Of a stretch of 40,496 bases of DNA, positions 24,034-31,570 are shown one piece after another. The first letter of the stretch is position 1; every line of letters starts with the position of its first letter. Source of the DNA: JAXMAR01 sp046350295 (GTDB lineage Bacteria; Planctomycetota; Planctomycetia; Gemmatales; Gemmataceae); assembly GCA_046350295.1 (NCBI GenBank), contig JAXMAR010000058.1:1-40496 (forward strand), written 5' to 3'. The translations under genes were made by a program, and so were the position numbers. Below the pieces are notes generated by a model that worked only from the letters and a program-made list of their open reading frames with translations, had not been told where the DNA came from and searched no databases.

Positions 24034-25137
24034 ATGTACCGTCGTCGTCGCAGCACGCGTGAGAAGATCCCGTTCGGGTTCGATTCGTTCCTGGACGTGG
24101 TCGCCAATGTCATCGGGATCATCATTCGCTTGATCCTGGTGGCGTGGGTCGGCGCGCGCGCGTATACCGCGGCCATGCTGGAGAAGGAGGAGCGCGAGCC
24201 GATCGAGCACGCTTCTGTCCAAGTAGAGGGAACCCCGGTTCGTCATGAGGCGCCACCCCCTGCCGAGACGGGGCTCGCCGCGCCGGAGTCGCCCAATCCG
24301 CTCGAGGAGGACATCGCCAAGGCGAAGAAGGAGATCGACCAGGCCCGCAGCCGGCTCGTCGCCTATCTCGATCAGCTCGATCGGGCCCGGGCCAAGACCG
24401 CGGCGCTGCGCGCCGGCGTCGCCGATCTGAAGAAGGAGCACATCGTCCTCACCTCGCGCATCAAGGCCGAAGAAAGCGCCGGCGCCGCCCTGAAAGGAAA
24501 GGTGGACCTCGATCTGCTCTCGCTCGACCGCCTCAAGGAACGCAGCCAGGAGGCGCTCGCGCAGATCAAGAAGCTCGAGAAGGAGCCGATCCCGAAGAAG
24601 TTGCTGCGTTATCGCACGCCGGTGAGCCGCGTCGTCGAGGGGGAGGAGTTGATGTTCGAGTGCCGCGCCGGGCGGGTTGCCTTCATCGATGTCGCGGCCT
24701 TCATGCACGAGATCCAGGACGGCATCAGCGACGACAAGATCCGGGACATCGCCCGCCTCAAGACATGGTCGGGCACGACCTCGGAGGTTGGCTCCTTCCG
24801 CGTCCGCTTCACCTTCGAATCCACCGGCGGCCTGTTCAGCACGCCGGGGAGCGTTCACATCCAGCTCACGCAGTGGACCGTCGAGCCGACGGCTCTGGTC
24901 CGCGGCGAGACCGAGGCAGAGGCGCTGCGGGCCGGCTCGGAGTTCCGCCGCATTGTCGACCGTCTCGACCCGAACCACACGACCGTCACCTTCTGGGTCT
25001 ATCCGGACAGCTTCGCCCTCTTCCGGGCCCTGCGCGATCACATCTATGAAGGGGGCGTCGAAGTCGCCGGCCGTCCGCTTCCCGAGGGGCATCCGATCGG
25101 GGCCTCCATTCACGGCACACGTTCGCGCGGGCAGTAG
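24034..25137 (+). CDS. ExbD-like single-TM coiled-coil protein with conserved TM aspartate
   Basis: This is a 367-residue protein from ATG 24034. A basic N-terminus (YRRRRSTREK) precedes FGFDSFLDVVANVIGIIIRL; FLDV aligns with the FIDV of ExbD, placing Asp21 at the proton-carrying position. A periplasmic coiled coil runs over about residues 90-190 (EEDIAKAKKEIDQARSRL). A C-terminal domain follows (VEGEELMFECRAGRVAFID, then VTFWVYPDSFALFRALRDHI). Those two blocks resemble the YVEC...GVVF and VLCLIRPDGLDAYQRL blocks of the preceding gene, so the two proteins share a domain. It lacks an OmpA-type peptidoglycan-binding domain. The frame is intact. Predicted active rotor/stator-like partner of the ExbB-type subunit; target unknown. 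Confidence 0.82.
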   Translation: MYRRRRSTREKIPFGFDSFLDVVANVIGIIIRLILVAWVGARAYTAAMLEKEEREPIEHASVQVEGTPVRHEAPPPAETGLAAPESPNPLEEDIAKAKKEIDQARSRLVAYLDQLDRARAKTAALRAGVADLKKEHIVLTSRIKAEESAGAALKGKVDLDLLSLDRLKERSQEALAQIKKLEKEPIPKKLLRYRTPVSRVVEGEELMFECRAGRVAFIDVAAFMHEIQDGISDDKIRDIARLKTWSGTTSEVGSFRVRFTFESTGGLFSTPGSVHIQLTQWTVEPTALVRGETEAEALRAGSEFRRIVDRLDPNHTTVTFWVYPDSFALFRALRDHIYEGGVEVAGRPLPEGHPIGASIHGTRSRGQ

Positions 25138-25155
25138 AATGCCTTTTATTCGTAG

Positions 25156-25231
25156 GTCAGCCTTTCCAGGCTGACACGGCTCGCCTCGCTTAAGTCACGT
25201 CGAGGTGGCGACGTCAGGCTGGAAAGCCTGA
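25156..25231. repeat. Two related hairpins (gtcagcct/aggctgac and tcaggct/agcctga)
   Basis: gtcagcct-ttcc-aggctgac (25156-25175) and tcaggct-ggaa-agcctga (25214-25231) are each perfect hairpins and are near reverse complements of each other. They close the three-gene block and may terminate transcription or be a genome-wide intergenic repeat. Confidence 0.6.
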
Positions 25232-25375
25232 GCGGATTTGCAACTCCGCCACGAAATGAAAAAAAAGTGAAAATGCGCGGAACTTTGGGCCGCCCGCGTG
25301 GTTTCATCGCTAGCGCGCTGTGCGCCCGTCAGGCGCCTCTTGATGGTTACGCGGCTTAACACCTGAGGAGATAAC

Positions 25376-25927
25376 ATGTTGCGAAGAATTGCAGCGGCCG
25401 TGGGTATCCTGTGCCTGTCCTTCGCGTTTGCCCGCGCCGAGGACATCAAGGGGAACATTCTGACCGTGAGCGATGGCAAAGTGACCATCCGCCTCAAGGC
25501 CAAGGAAAAAGGCATGAAGGGGGAAGAGAAGACCTTCGACCTGGCCAAGGAGGTCAAGGTCTCGAAGAAGGAAGGCAAGGAGACGACCGCCGTTAGCGAA
25601 GGCCTGAAGTCCGAGCTGATCACCGGCATCAACCCGAAGAAGGGCGCCGGCGGCATGATCGTCACCAACGCGGACAACAAGGTCACGGAGATCGTCATCA
25701 ACGTCAAAAGAAAAAGGAATGACGCGGTTGGCGTCGAGGAAGCCCCCCCCCGCGGCGCCAGCCCGGCCGGGCGAATGCTCACCCAGGCCGGGCTTACGCG
25801 GCCGGATACTCCATTAGAGTTTTTTTCTTGCGAAGCGCTTTGTCCTCGGTTAGGTTTGCAGGAAGATTCGTTCCCGCCTTCTTTCCGCCTGGTTTCGTCC
25901 CGCCTACGTCGCCGGTTTCAGGAATGA
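25376..25927 (+). CDS. Small secreted basic protein, probably 3'-extended by a frameshift
   Basis: It starts at ATG 25376 after GAGGAG. The signal peptide MLRRIAAAVGILCLSFAFARA is followed by a strand-rich domain with regular Lys (GNILTVSDGKVTIRLKAKEK, EKTFDLAKEVKVSKKEGKE) ending VTEIVINV. As read, the frame continues to 25927 with low-quality, Pro/Arg-rich text. If one A were added to caaaagaaaaagg (25705-25717) the protein would end in a natural Lys-rich tail at TGA 25720-25722, about 115 residues in all. I believe the shorter form. The function is unknown; it could be a small metal- or polyanion-binding periplasmic protein. The DUF1549 gene follows in the same direction. Confidence 0.7.
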   Translation: MLRRIAAAVGILCLSFAFARAEDIKGNILTVSDGKVTIRLKAKEKGMKGEEKTFDLAKEVKVSKKEGKETTAVSEGLKSELITGINPKKGAGGMIVTNADNKVTEIVINVKRKRNDAVGVEEAPPRGASPAGRMLTQAGLTRPDTPLEFFSCEALCPRLGLQEDSFPPSFRLVSSRLRRRFQE

Positions 25928-25955
25928 CCGGCCCTCCCTGCGAGGTTCGAAGAAT

Positions 25956-28355
25956 ATGAGACTCGCTTCTCGCTTTGGCGTCCTGTCGCTCGCCGGCGCC
26001 ATCATTACCCTCCTCTCGACCGCTCCCGCTCACGCCGACATCAAGCTCCCGACCGGCCAGACACTCGACAAGGTCGATTTCGAGCGCCACGTCATGGGCC
26101 TGTTGGGCCGCATGGGCTGCAACCTGGGCTCTTGCCATGGCTCGTTCCAGGGCAAGGGGGGCTTCCAGCTGTCGCTCTTCGGCTGGGAGCCCGAGAAGGA
26201 CATTTTCCGCATCACCCGCGAAGGGAAGGGCCGCCGCCTGAATGTCGCCGATCCCGAAGCCAGCCTGCTCCTGCTCAAGGCCACGGGGCAGGTCGAGCAC
26301 GGCGGCGGCATGCGGTTCGCGCGTGATTCCTGGCAATACCAGGTATTCGTCGAGTGGCTCCGCGACGGCGCCCTCTGGAGCAAGGGCTCCGGAACCATTG
26401 AAGCCGTCCGCGTCGAGCCGAGCGAGCTGGCCTTTGCCAAGGCGGGAGAGGAGAAGCAGCTCGTCGTCAAGGCCCGCTTCAGCGACGGCTCGGAGAACGA
26501 CATCACGGCTTTCTGCGACTTCCGCACGAACGACGATGGCGTCGCCGACGTCTCGAACCTCGGCCTGGCCCGCAGCGTCAAGGCCGGGAGCACCGCCCTG
26601 GTCGTCAGCTATCGCGGCAACGTCATCCCGGTCAACGTCCTCGTTCCGATGCAGCTGGCGGCCGGCTTCGTCTATCCGAAGACGCCCGAGAACAACTTCC
26701 TCGACGGCATCGTTTTCGAGCGGCTCAAGAAGCTGCACATGGTCCCCTCGGACCTCTCGGGCGACGCCGAGTTCCTGCGCCGCGTCACCATCGACACCAT
26801 CGGCCAGCTGCCGACCCCCGAAGATGTTCGCGCGTTCCTGGCCGACAAGAGTCCCGACAAGCGGGCGAAGAAGATCGACGAGCTGCTGGCCCATCCGCTG
26901 CACGCGTCGATGTGGGCGACCAAGTTTTCCGACATCACGGGTAACGACACGCAGGCCCTCGAGAACCCGGCGCCCTTGAAGCCGAAGCGCAGCCAGATGT
27001 GGCATGACTGGTTCCGCAAGCGCGTCGGCGAGAACATGCCGTACGACCAGATCGTGCACGGCGTTCTCTGCGCCACCAGCCGCGATGGCCTCAAGCCCGA
27101 GGAATGGGTGGAGCAGACCAAGAAGATCGACGACGCCATCACCTCCGGCTTCGACGACAGTCTGTACGCGTCGCGCCATTCGCTCGACCTCTACTGGCGC
27201 CGGCAGCAGAACCAGACGATCGAACTATGGGGCGAACGCACCGCGGCCGCGTTCATGGGCATCCGTCTCGAATGCGCCCAGTGCCACAAGCACCCGTTCG
27301 ATCGCTGGTCGCAGGTGGATTACCGGGCCTACGCCAACCTGTTCGCCCCGGTGGCGTTCGGTGTCTCCCCCGAAGGCAAGAAAGCCGTCGGCGACGAGAA
27401 CGAGCGGCGCAAGAAAGAAGCGGGCGCGAAGAAGGGCGCCCAGCTGAACGTGCTGAAGGAAATCTACATCGGGGCGCCGGCCAAGACGCTGCCCCATCCG
27501 GACACGGGCGCCAAACTCGAGCCGCGGGCGCCGGGTGGGCCGGAGATCCGCTTCATCAAGGGGCAGGATCCGCGCGAGGAGCTGTTCGCCTGGCTCGTCA
27601 AGCCGGAGAACCCCTTCTTCGCCCGCAGCTTCGTCAACCGCATCTGGGGGCACTACTTCGGCGTCGGCATTGTCCATCCGGTCGATGACTTCTCGCTCGG
27701 CAATCCGCCTTCCAACGAGAAGCTGCTCGACGCCCTGGCCCAGGAGTTCATCAAGAGCAAGTTCGACATCCGCCACATCGAACGGCTCGTGCTCAACAGC
27801 CGGGTCTACCAGCTCGGCTCGAAGGTCAACGAAACCAACAAGCTGGACAAGGTGAACTATGCCCGCAGCTACATCCGGCCGATGATGGCCGAGACCGTGG
27901 TCGACGTGCTCAACGACGCGCTGGGCACGACCGAGAACTTCGGCCCCGGCATCAAGACGGGAAGCAAGGCCATGGACGTCGGCGCCAGCCAGCTGGCGAA
28001 CCCGGCGCTGACCTACGCCTTCCGCATCTTCGGCCGGCCGCCGCGGACGACGGCGTGCGATTGCGAGCGGGCCATGGAGCCGGCGCTGCCGCAGAAGCTG
28101 TTCCTGATGACGGACCCCGGGCTGCTGGCGAAGTTCAATGCTCCCGCCGGTCGCCTGCAGGGATTGCTCTCCAGCAAGAAAAGCAACGATGAAGTGCTCG
28201 ACGAGCTGTTCCTGGCGACGCTGTCCCGCTCGCCTTCGGACAGCGACCGGAAGCTCTTCAACGACCATTTGCGAATTGTCCGCGACCGGCGTGCCGCTTT
28301 CACGGACACGCTCTGGGCCCTGATCAACACCCGCGAATTCATTCTGAACCATTAA
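25956..28355 (+). CDS. DUF1549/DUF1553 protein with cytochrome c-like N-terminus
   Basis: This is a 799-residue exported protein with signal MRLASRFGVLSLAGAIITLL. A haem-type motif CNLGSCH (Cys55, Cys60, His61) lies in a planctomycete cytochrome c-like domain (about 35-130). An Ig-like BIG2 domain follows (about 145-225, VRVEPSELAFAKAGEEKQL). DUF1549 is at about 245-455 and contains a second haem-type site, CAQCHKHPFDRW (Cys440-His444). DUF1553 is at about 545-795 (NPFFARSFVNRIWGHYFG, VLNSRVYQLGS, ATLSRSPSD). Known of the family: found with DUF1501 proteins in planctomycetes; the biochemical role is not settled. The DUF1501 gene begins 15 bp downstream, so they form an operon. The frame is intact. 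Confidence 0.95.
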   Translation: MRLASRFGVLSLAGAIITLLSTAPAHADIKLPTGQTLDKVDFERHVMGLLGRMGCNLGSCHGSFQGKGGFQLSLFGWEPEKDIFRITREGKGRRLNVADPEASLLLLKATGQVEHGGGMRFARDSWQYQVFVEWLRDGALWSKGSGTIEAVRVEPSELAFAKAGEEKQLVVKARFSDGSENDITAFCDFRTNDDGVADVSNLGLARSVKAGSTALVVSYRGNVIPVNVLVPMQLAAGFVYPKTPENNFLDGIVFERLKKLHMVPSDLSGDAEFLRRVTIDTIGQLPTPEDVRAFLADKSPDKRAKKIDELLAHPLHASMWATKFSDITGNDTQALENPAPLKPKRSQMWHDWFRKRVGENMPYDQIVHGVLCATSRDGLKPEEWVEQTKKIDDAITSGFDDSLYASRHSLDLYWRRQQNQTIELWGERTAAAFMGIRLECAQCHKHPFDRWSQVDYRAYANLFAPVAFGVSPEGKKAVGDENERRKKEAGAKKGAQLNVLKEIYIGAPAKTLPHPDTGAKLEPRAPGGPEIRFIKGQDPREELFAWLVKPENPFFARSFVNRIWGHYFGVGIVHPVDDFSLGNPPSNEKLLDALAQEFIKSKFDIRHIERLVLNSRVYQLGSKVNETNKLDKVNYARSYIRPMMAETVVDVLNDALGTTENFGPGIKTGSKAMDVGASQLANPALTYAFRIFGRPPRTTACDCERAMEPALPQKLFLMTDPGLLAKFNAPAGRLQGLLSSKKSNDEVLDELFLATLSRSPSDSDRKLFNDHLRIVRDRRAAFTDTLWALINTREFILNH

Positions 28356-28370
28356 CAGGGGGATTTTTCC

Positions 28371-29717
28371 ATGGCTCGCTTCTCGACCGATTGTGAAGGT
28401 TTCGCACGCCGTGACTTCTTGAAGATCGGCGCCGCCGGCCTGTTCGGCCTCAGCCTGCCGCAGCTCTTGCAGCTCGAGGCGAAGGCCAAAGCTTCGGAGG
28501 GGAGCGCCCGCTCCACGCGTCGCGCTTCCTCCGTCATCCTCGTCTGGCTCGCGGGCGGTCCCGCCACCATCGACATGTGGGACCTCCGTCCCGGCGCTCC
28601 CGAGAACATCCGCGGCGAGTTCCGCGAAATCCCGACCACGGCCGACGGCGTCCGCATCAGCGAGCACCTGCCGCGCATGGCTCGTGTCATGGATCGCTGC
28701 ACCGTCGTGCGCAGCCTGGCTCACCCCATCCCGGCTCACGGCCCCGCCACCGTCTTCATGACGACCGGCAACCGCCCGACCCCCGCCATCCAGTACCCGG
28801 CCCTCGGTTCGCTCGTCACCCGCCTCATGCCGGCCAATCCCGGCGTGCCTCCGTTCGTCAGCTTCTCCGAGCTGCGCAATGGCTCGGCGGGCAACGCGGG
28901 CTACCTCGGCACCGCCTATAACCCGTTCATCGTCGAGGGCGCCGGCGCCCCCGCCCGCGGCAGCATGACCGCCGCTACACTGCGTGTTCGCGGCATCACG
29001 CTGCCGACCGGCTTCACGCTCGACCAGCTCGAGAACCGCGACCGCCTGCTGCGCGGCTTCGACGCCGGCTTCGCCGCCGCCGACCGCAACGCCGACCTGG
29101 TGGACGGCCTCGACGCCTTCCATCGCCAGGCCCTGGAGATCCTCCGCTCCGACAAGACGCGCAACGCCTTCAACCTGCACGAGGAAAGCGAGCCGACCCG
29201 CACGCGCTACGGGACGAACCCCTTCGGCCAGGGCGCCCTCGCGGCTCGCCGTCTCGTCCAGGCCGGCGTCCGCTTCGTCACCATCAGCCTCGGCGGCTGG
29301 GACACCCACGGTCAGAACTTCACGGCCCTGCGCACCCGCCTCCTGCCTCAGCTCGACCAGGTCCTCTCCGCCCTCATCGAAGACCTCGATAGCCGCGGCA
29401 TGCTCGACGACACCATGGTCTACTGCGCCGGCGAGTTCGGCCGCACCCCGAACGTCAACCGCAACGCCGGCCGCGACCACTGGTCCCGTTCCATGTCCGT
29501 CGTCCTCGCGGGCGGCCAGTTCAAGCGTGGCTACGCCCACGGCACGACCGACACCAACGGCATGGCCCCCGCCTCCGAGCCCTGCACGCCGGACGACATC
29601 GCGTCGACCATCTTCAGCAACCTGGGCATCGACCCGCACCAGGAGTTGATGACCCCGACCGGCCGGCCGATGCAGCTCTTCCGCGAAGGCCGCGCGGTGA
29701 GCCGGTTGCTGGCGTAG
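28371..29717 (+). CDS. DUF1501 family protein, Tat-exported, partner of DUF1549/1553
   Basis: This is a 448-residue protein with GGGGGA ahead of ATG 28371. The twin-arginine signal is ARRDFLKIGAAGLFGLSLP (Arg13-Arg14). Family blocks are VWLAGGPATIDMWDLRP, SLGGWDTHGQNF, YCAGEFGRTPNVN and AGRDHWSRSMSVVLAGG, ending PDDIASTIFSNLGI. It is the same length as the lone DUF1501 protein at 5750 but clearly a separate paralogue. It sits 15 bp after the DUF1549/1553 gene and is followed by a strong terminator, which defines the end of the transcript. Predicted to be periplasmic or cell-surface. The exact activity is unknown. Confidence 0.95.
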   Translation: MARFSTDCEGFARRDFLKIGAAGLFGLSLPQLLQLEAKAKASEGSARSTRRASSVILVWLAGGPATIDMWDLRPGAPENIRGEFREIPTTADGVRISEHLPRMARVMDRCTVVRSLAHPIPAHGPATVFMTTGNRPTPAIQYPALGSLVTRLMPANPGVPPFVSFSELRNGSAGNAGYLGTAYNPFIVEGAGAPARGSMTAATLRVRGITLPTGFTLDQLENRDRLLRGFDAGFAAADRNADLVDGLDAFHRQALEILRSDKTRNAFNLHEESEPTRTRYGTNPFGQGALAARRLVQAGVRFVTISLGGWDTHGQNFTALRTRLLPQLDQVLSALIEDLDSRGMLDDTMVYCAGEFGRTPNVNRNAGRDHWSRSMSVVLAGGQFKRGYAHGTTDTNGMAPASEPCTPDDIASTIFSNLGIDPHQELMTPTGRPMQLFREGRAVSRLLA

Positions 29718-29769
29718 TGCGCCCACTCGGCGCCCGCGCCGAGCCGGCCGAATTCCAAAACCCCGAAAG

Positions 29770-29799
29770 AGAGCCGACAGCCTTGTCGGCTCTTTTTTT
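29770..29799 (+). terminator. Rho-independent terminator
   Basis: A perfect 10-bp stem, agagccgaca (29770-29779) with tgtcggctct (29784-29793) and loop gcct, runs into seven T. It lies 53 bp after the DUF1501 stop and ends the DUF1549/DUF1501 operon. Confidence 0.92.
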
Positions 29800-29923
29800 C
29801 TTCACTTCCAAGCCCGCGGACGAGTCTTCGAGCCTGCGCGGTGATGGCGCGCCGCTGCAGCGCGCCGCTCACATCCAGGCGCCGGGCGTACAATAGGTGG
29901 CAACAGCCCGACAGAGAATGTTC

Positions 29924-30337
29924 ATGTCCGAACCGGAAACCGATCCGCGCTTCCCCTCCGGCAAATGGACCGGGTTCTTTCTTCAAAAGGAGCTCCCGGG
30001 CAAGCAGCGCATGGAGCTCATTCTTGCCTTCAGCGCCGGGACCATGACCGGGGAGGGACGCGATCGCGTCGGCGAGTTCCTGATCCGGGGCCGCTACGAA
30101 GTCGAGACGGGCCGCTGCCGCTGGACCAAGCGCTATGTCGGCAAGCACGACGTCTTCTACAAGGGTTACGGCGAAGGCAAAGGCATCTGGGGCACGTGGG
30201 AGATTCCGGCGACCGCTGTCTCGCACGGCTACAAGGGGGGCTTCTACATCTGGCCGGAAGGGCTGGCCGATCCCAGCGGCGACACGCTCAAGGAAGAGGC
30301 GCCCGTGCCGGCGGACGCGGAGCTGGTGTCCGTCTGA
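29924..30337 (+). CDS. Small conserved hypothetical protein
   Basis: This is a 137-residue protein; I prefer ATG 29924 (MSEPETDPRF) over the GTG at 29897, with AGAGA upstream. A TACAAT -10-like box is at 29889-29894. It has no signal or membrane segment. It looks like a compact strand-rich domain (GKWTGFFLQKELPGKQRM, GEGRDRVGEFLIRGRYEV, WTKRYVGKHDVFYKGYGEG, then GFYIWPEG). The pattern of Trp/Tyr-Gly strands recalls lipocalin-like or barrel folds, but I do not recognise a named family. It is followed by the convergent SDR gene 2 bp later. Confidence 0.75.
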   Translation: MSEPETDPRFPSGKWTGFFLQKELPGKQRMELILAFSAGTMTGEGRDRVGEFLIRGRYEVETGRCRWTKRYVGKHDVFYKGYGEGKGIWGTWEIPATAVSHGYKGGFYIWPEGLADPSGDTLKEEAPVPADAELVSV

Positions 30338-30339
30338 TC

Positions 30340-31038
30340 TCAGGTCGGCACGGATTGCTGCTTGCCGTTGTCGCGCGAGTTGAGCGAGAGGATGTAGGGT
30401 ACCGCTTTCTCCACCCATTTGGTTGGCGACGGATAGCGGCTGGCGCTGCCGCCGAAGGCGGAGCGCAACATGTCGGTGTCGATGATGCCGGGATTGAGGG
30501 GAATGGCGCCCATGCCGCGCGGCAGCTCCTCCGCGAGGGCGAGGGTCAGCCCCTCGACGGCCCACTTGGTGGCGCAGTAAGGGGCGACATCGGAGGCGAC
30601 CGAGCGGCCCCAGCCCGAGCTGATGTTGATGATCAGGCCGCTCTTGCGGGCGATCATCGCGGGAACGAAATGCCGGATGACGTTGGCGACCCCTTTGACG
30701 TTCACGTCGAGGAGGCGGTCGAACTCCTCGCCCGGCACCTGCCAGAGGGGCGCGTTCTTGTTGATGACGCCGGCGTTGTTGATCAAGAGGTCCGGGGCGC
30801 CATGGCTGGAGAGCAGCCGGGCGGCCCAGGGCTCGACCTGGGTTTCCTGGGCCACGTCCACGGCGGCGAAGTCATTCGGCGGGCATTTGTAAGAACGGCG
30901 CAGCGTGTCGATCACGTCGCGATTGCGGCCGCAGCCCAGGACGGTGTGTCCCAGTTCGATGAATTTCTGGGCCATGGCCAGGCCGAGGCCGCGAGTGACG
31001 CCGGTGATGACGACGGTGCGGGGATCCTTGCGAGCCAC
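30340..31038 (-). CDS. Short-chain dehydrogenase/reductase (SDR)
   Basis: An NAD(P)-dependent oxidoreductase of unknown substrate, predicted cytoplasmic. I prefer GTG 31038, six bases after AAAGGG, over the TTG at 31044; this gives 232 residues. The classical SDR motifs are all present: TGVTRGLGLA (cofactor loop), NNAG (about 87-90), ISSGWGRS with the catalytic Ser, and YCATK with Tyr154 and Lys158. The C-terminal part LNPGIIDTDMLRSAFGG is also typical. The length is normal. It is convergent with the small gene at 29924. No operon partner is obvious. Confidence 0.9.
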   Translation of the reverse strand: MARKDPRTVVITGVTRGLGLAMAQKFIELGHTVLGCGRNRDVIDTLRRSYKCPPNDFAAVDVAQETQVEPWAARLLSSHGAPDLLINNAGVINKNAPLWQVPGEEFDRLLDVNVKGVANVIRHFVPAMIARKSGLIINISSGWGRSVASDVAPYCATKWAVEGLTLALAEELPRGMGAIPLNPGIIDTDMLRSAFGGSASRYPSPTKWVEKAVPYILSLNSRDNGKQQSVPT

Positions 31039-31149
31039 AGGCAACCCTTTCGAGCGATGGACCCCTTCGGCGTGGCGGGAAAGGCGGCGGGGACGTGCCG
31101 GGTGGGGGAAGCGAGCATCAAGTCATTAATCTATGGGAAGTAAGGGCGA

Positions 31150-31215
31150 GAGTAAAGGTTCGCCCGATTGCCGGCTGGCCATTGGCGAGGTTGTCCAAGA
31201 AGTCGGGCGGCCGGC
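31150..31215 (-). pseudogene. Short Gfo/Idh/MocA C-terminal fragment
   Basis: On the minus strand this reads PDFLDNLANGQPAIG, almost the same as ADFLDNLAKGQPTQP inside the intact oxidoreductase about 500 bp away. At DNA level about 34 of 39 bases match (31170-31208 against 31674-31712). There is no start codon. It may be a relic of a duplicated copy. Confidence 0.4.
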
Positions 31216-31222
31216 CTGCCGC

Positions 31223-31501
31223 CTATTTCGATTCCTTACCGGCGCCCTTGGCGAAGCCGAATACCTTCTCAGGCAGTTCGGAAAACTTTTGCAACATGAG
31301 GGCTTCGAGGCGATCGAAGCGCTGATGGATCTTGGCGAACTTCTCGTCCATGCGGCGATCGATGGCGGCGAACTTCTGGTCCATCTCTTTGTTCAGGGCT
31401 TCGGTCCGCTCGATGAAGAGCGCCTGATTCTGGATGAGCGTCGTCTGGTTCTGCATCGGCGCGGTCTGGTTGTTCATCATGGAGGCCATCGACTGCTGCA
31501 T
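31223..31501 (-). CDS. Small coiled-coil protein
   Basis: This is a 92-residue ORF with an N-terminal Gln/Asn/Met-rich run (MQQSMASMMNNQTAPMQNQT), then a clear heptad coiled coil (EALNKEMDQKFAAIDRRMDE) and a Lys-rich end. No signal or catalytic motif. The frame stays open upstream of the ATG (RLDETTAL) but has no better start, and a 10-bp-stem palindrome sits 28 bp upstream, so the 5' end may have been displaced. No ribosome site is clear. The function is unknown; similar short coiled-coil ORFs are often structural or fragmentary. Confidence 0.5.
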   Translation of the reverse strand: MQQSMASMMNNQTAPMQNQTTLIQNQALFIERTEALNKEMDQKFAAIDRRMDEKFAKIHQRFDRLEALMLQKFSELPEKVFGFAKGAGKESK

Positions 31502-31528
31502 GAGGGCGGTGGTCTCGTCCAGACGGCT

Positions 31529-31557
31529 GCCCCGGTTCTGCGAACCGGGGCTAAACG
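31529..31557. repeat. Dispersed palindrome GTTTAGCC-type, copy 2
   Basis: gccccggttc (31529-31538), loop tgc, gaaccggggc (31542-31551): a perfect 10-bp stem followed by taaacg. On the minus strand it reads cgtttagccccggttcgcag, the same layout as copy 1 at 5674. It lies between the oxidoreductase stop and the coiled-coil ORF. Confidence 0.75.
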
Positions 31558-31570
31558 GTGGCGTGCGATC

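Noticed and set aside
20156..25137. Zorya-type anti-phage system
   Set aside because: The long-tailed MotA-like subunit fits, but no OmpA-domain ZorB, and no ZorC, ZorD or ZorE homologue is present; kept only as an analogy.
25720..25927. Pro/Arg-rich C-terminal extension of the small secreted protein as a real domain
   Set aside because: It appears only through a likely one-base loss in an A-run; the text has no protein-like pattern.
27225..29726. 833-codon minus-strand open frame
   Set aside because: Antisense shadow of the DUF1549/1553 and DUF1501 genes, which are conserved on the plus strand.
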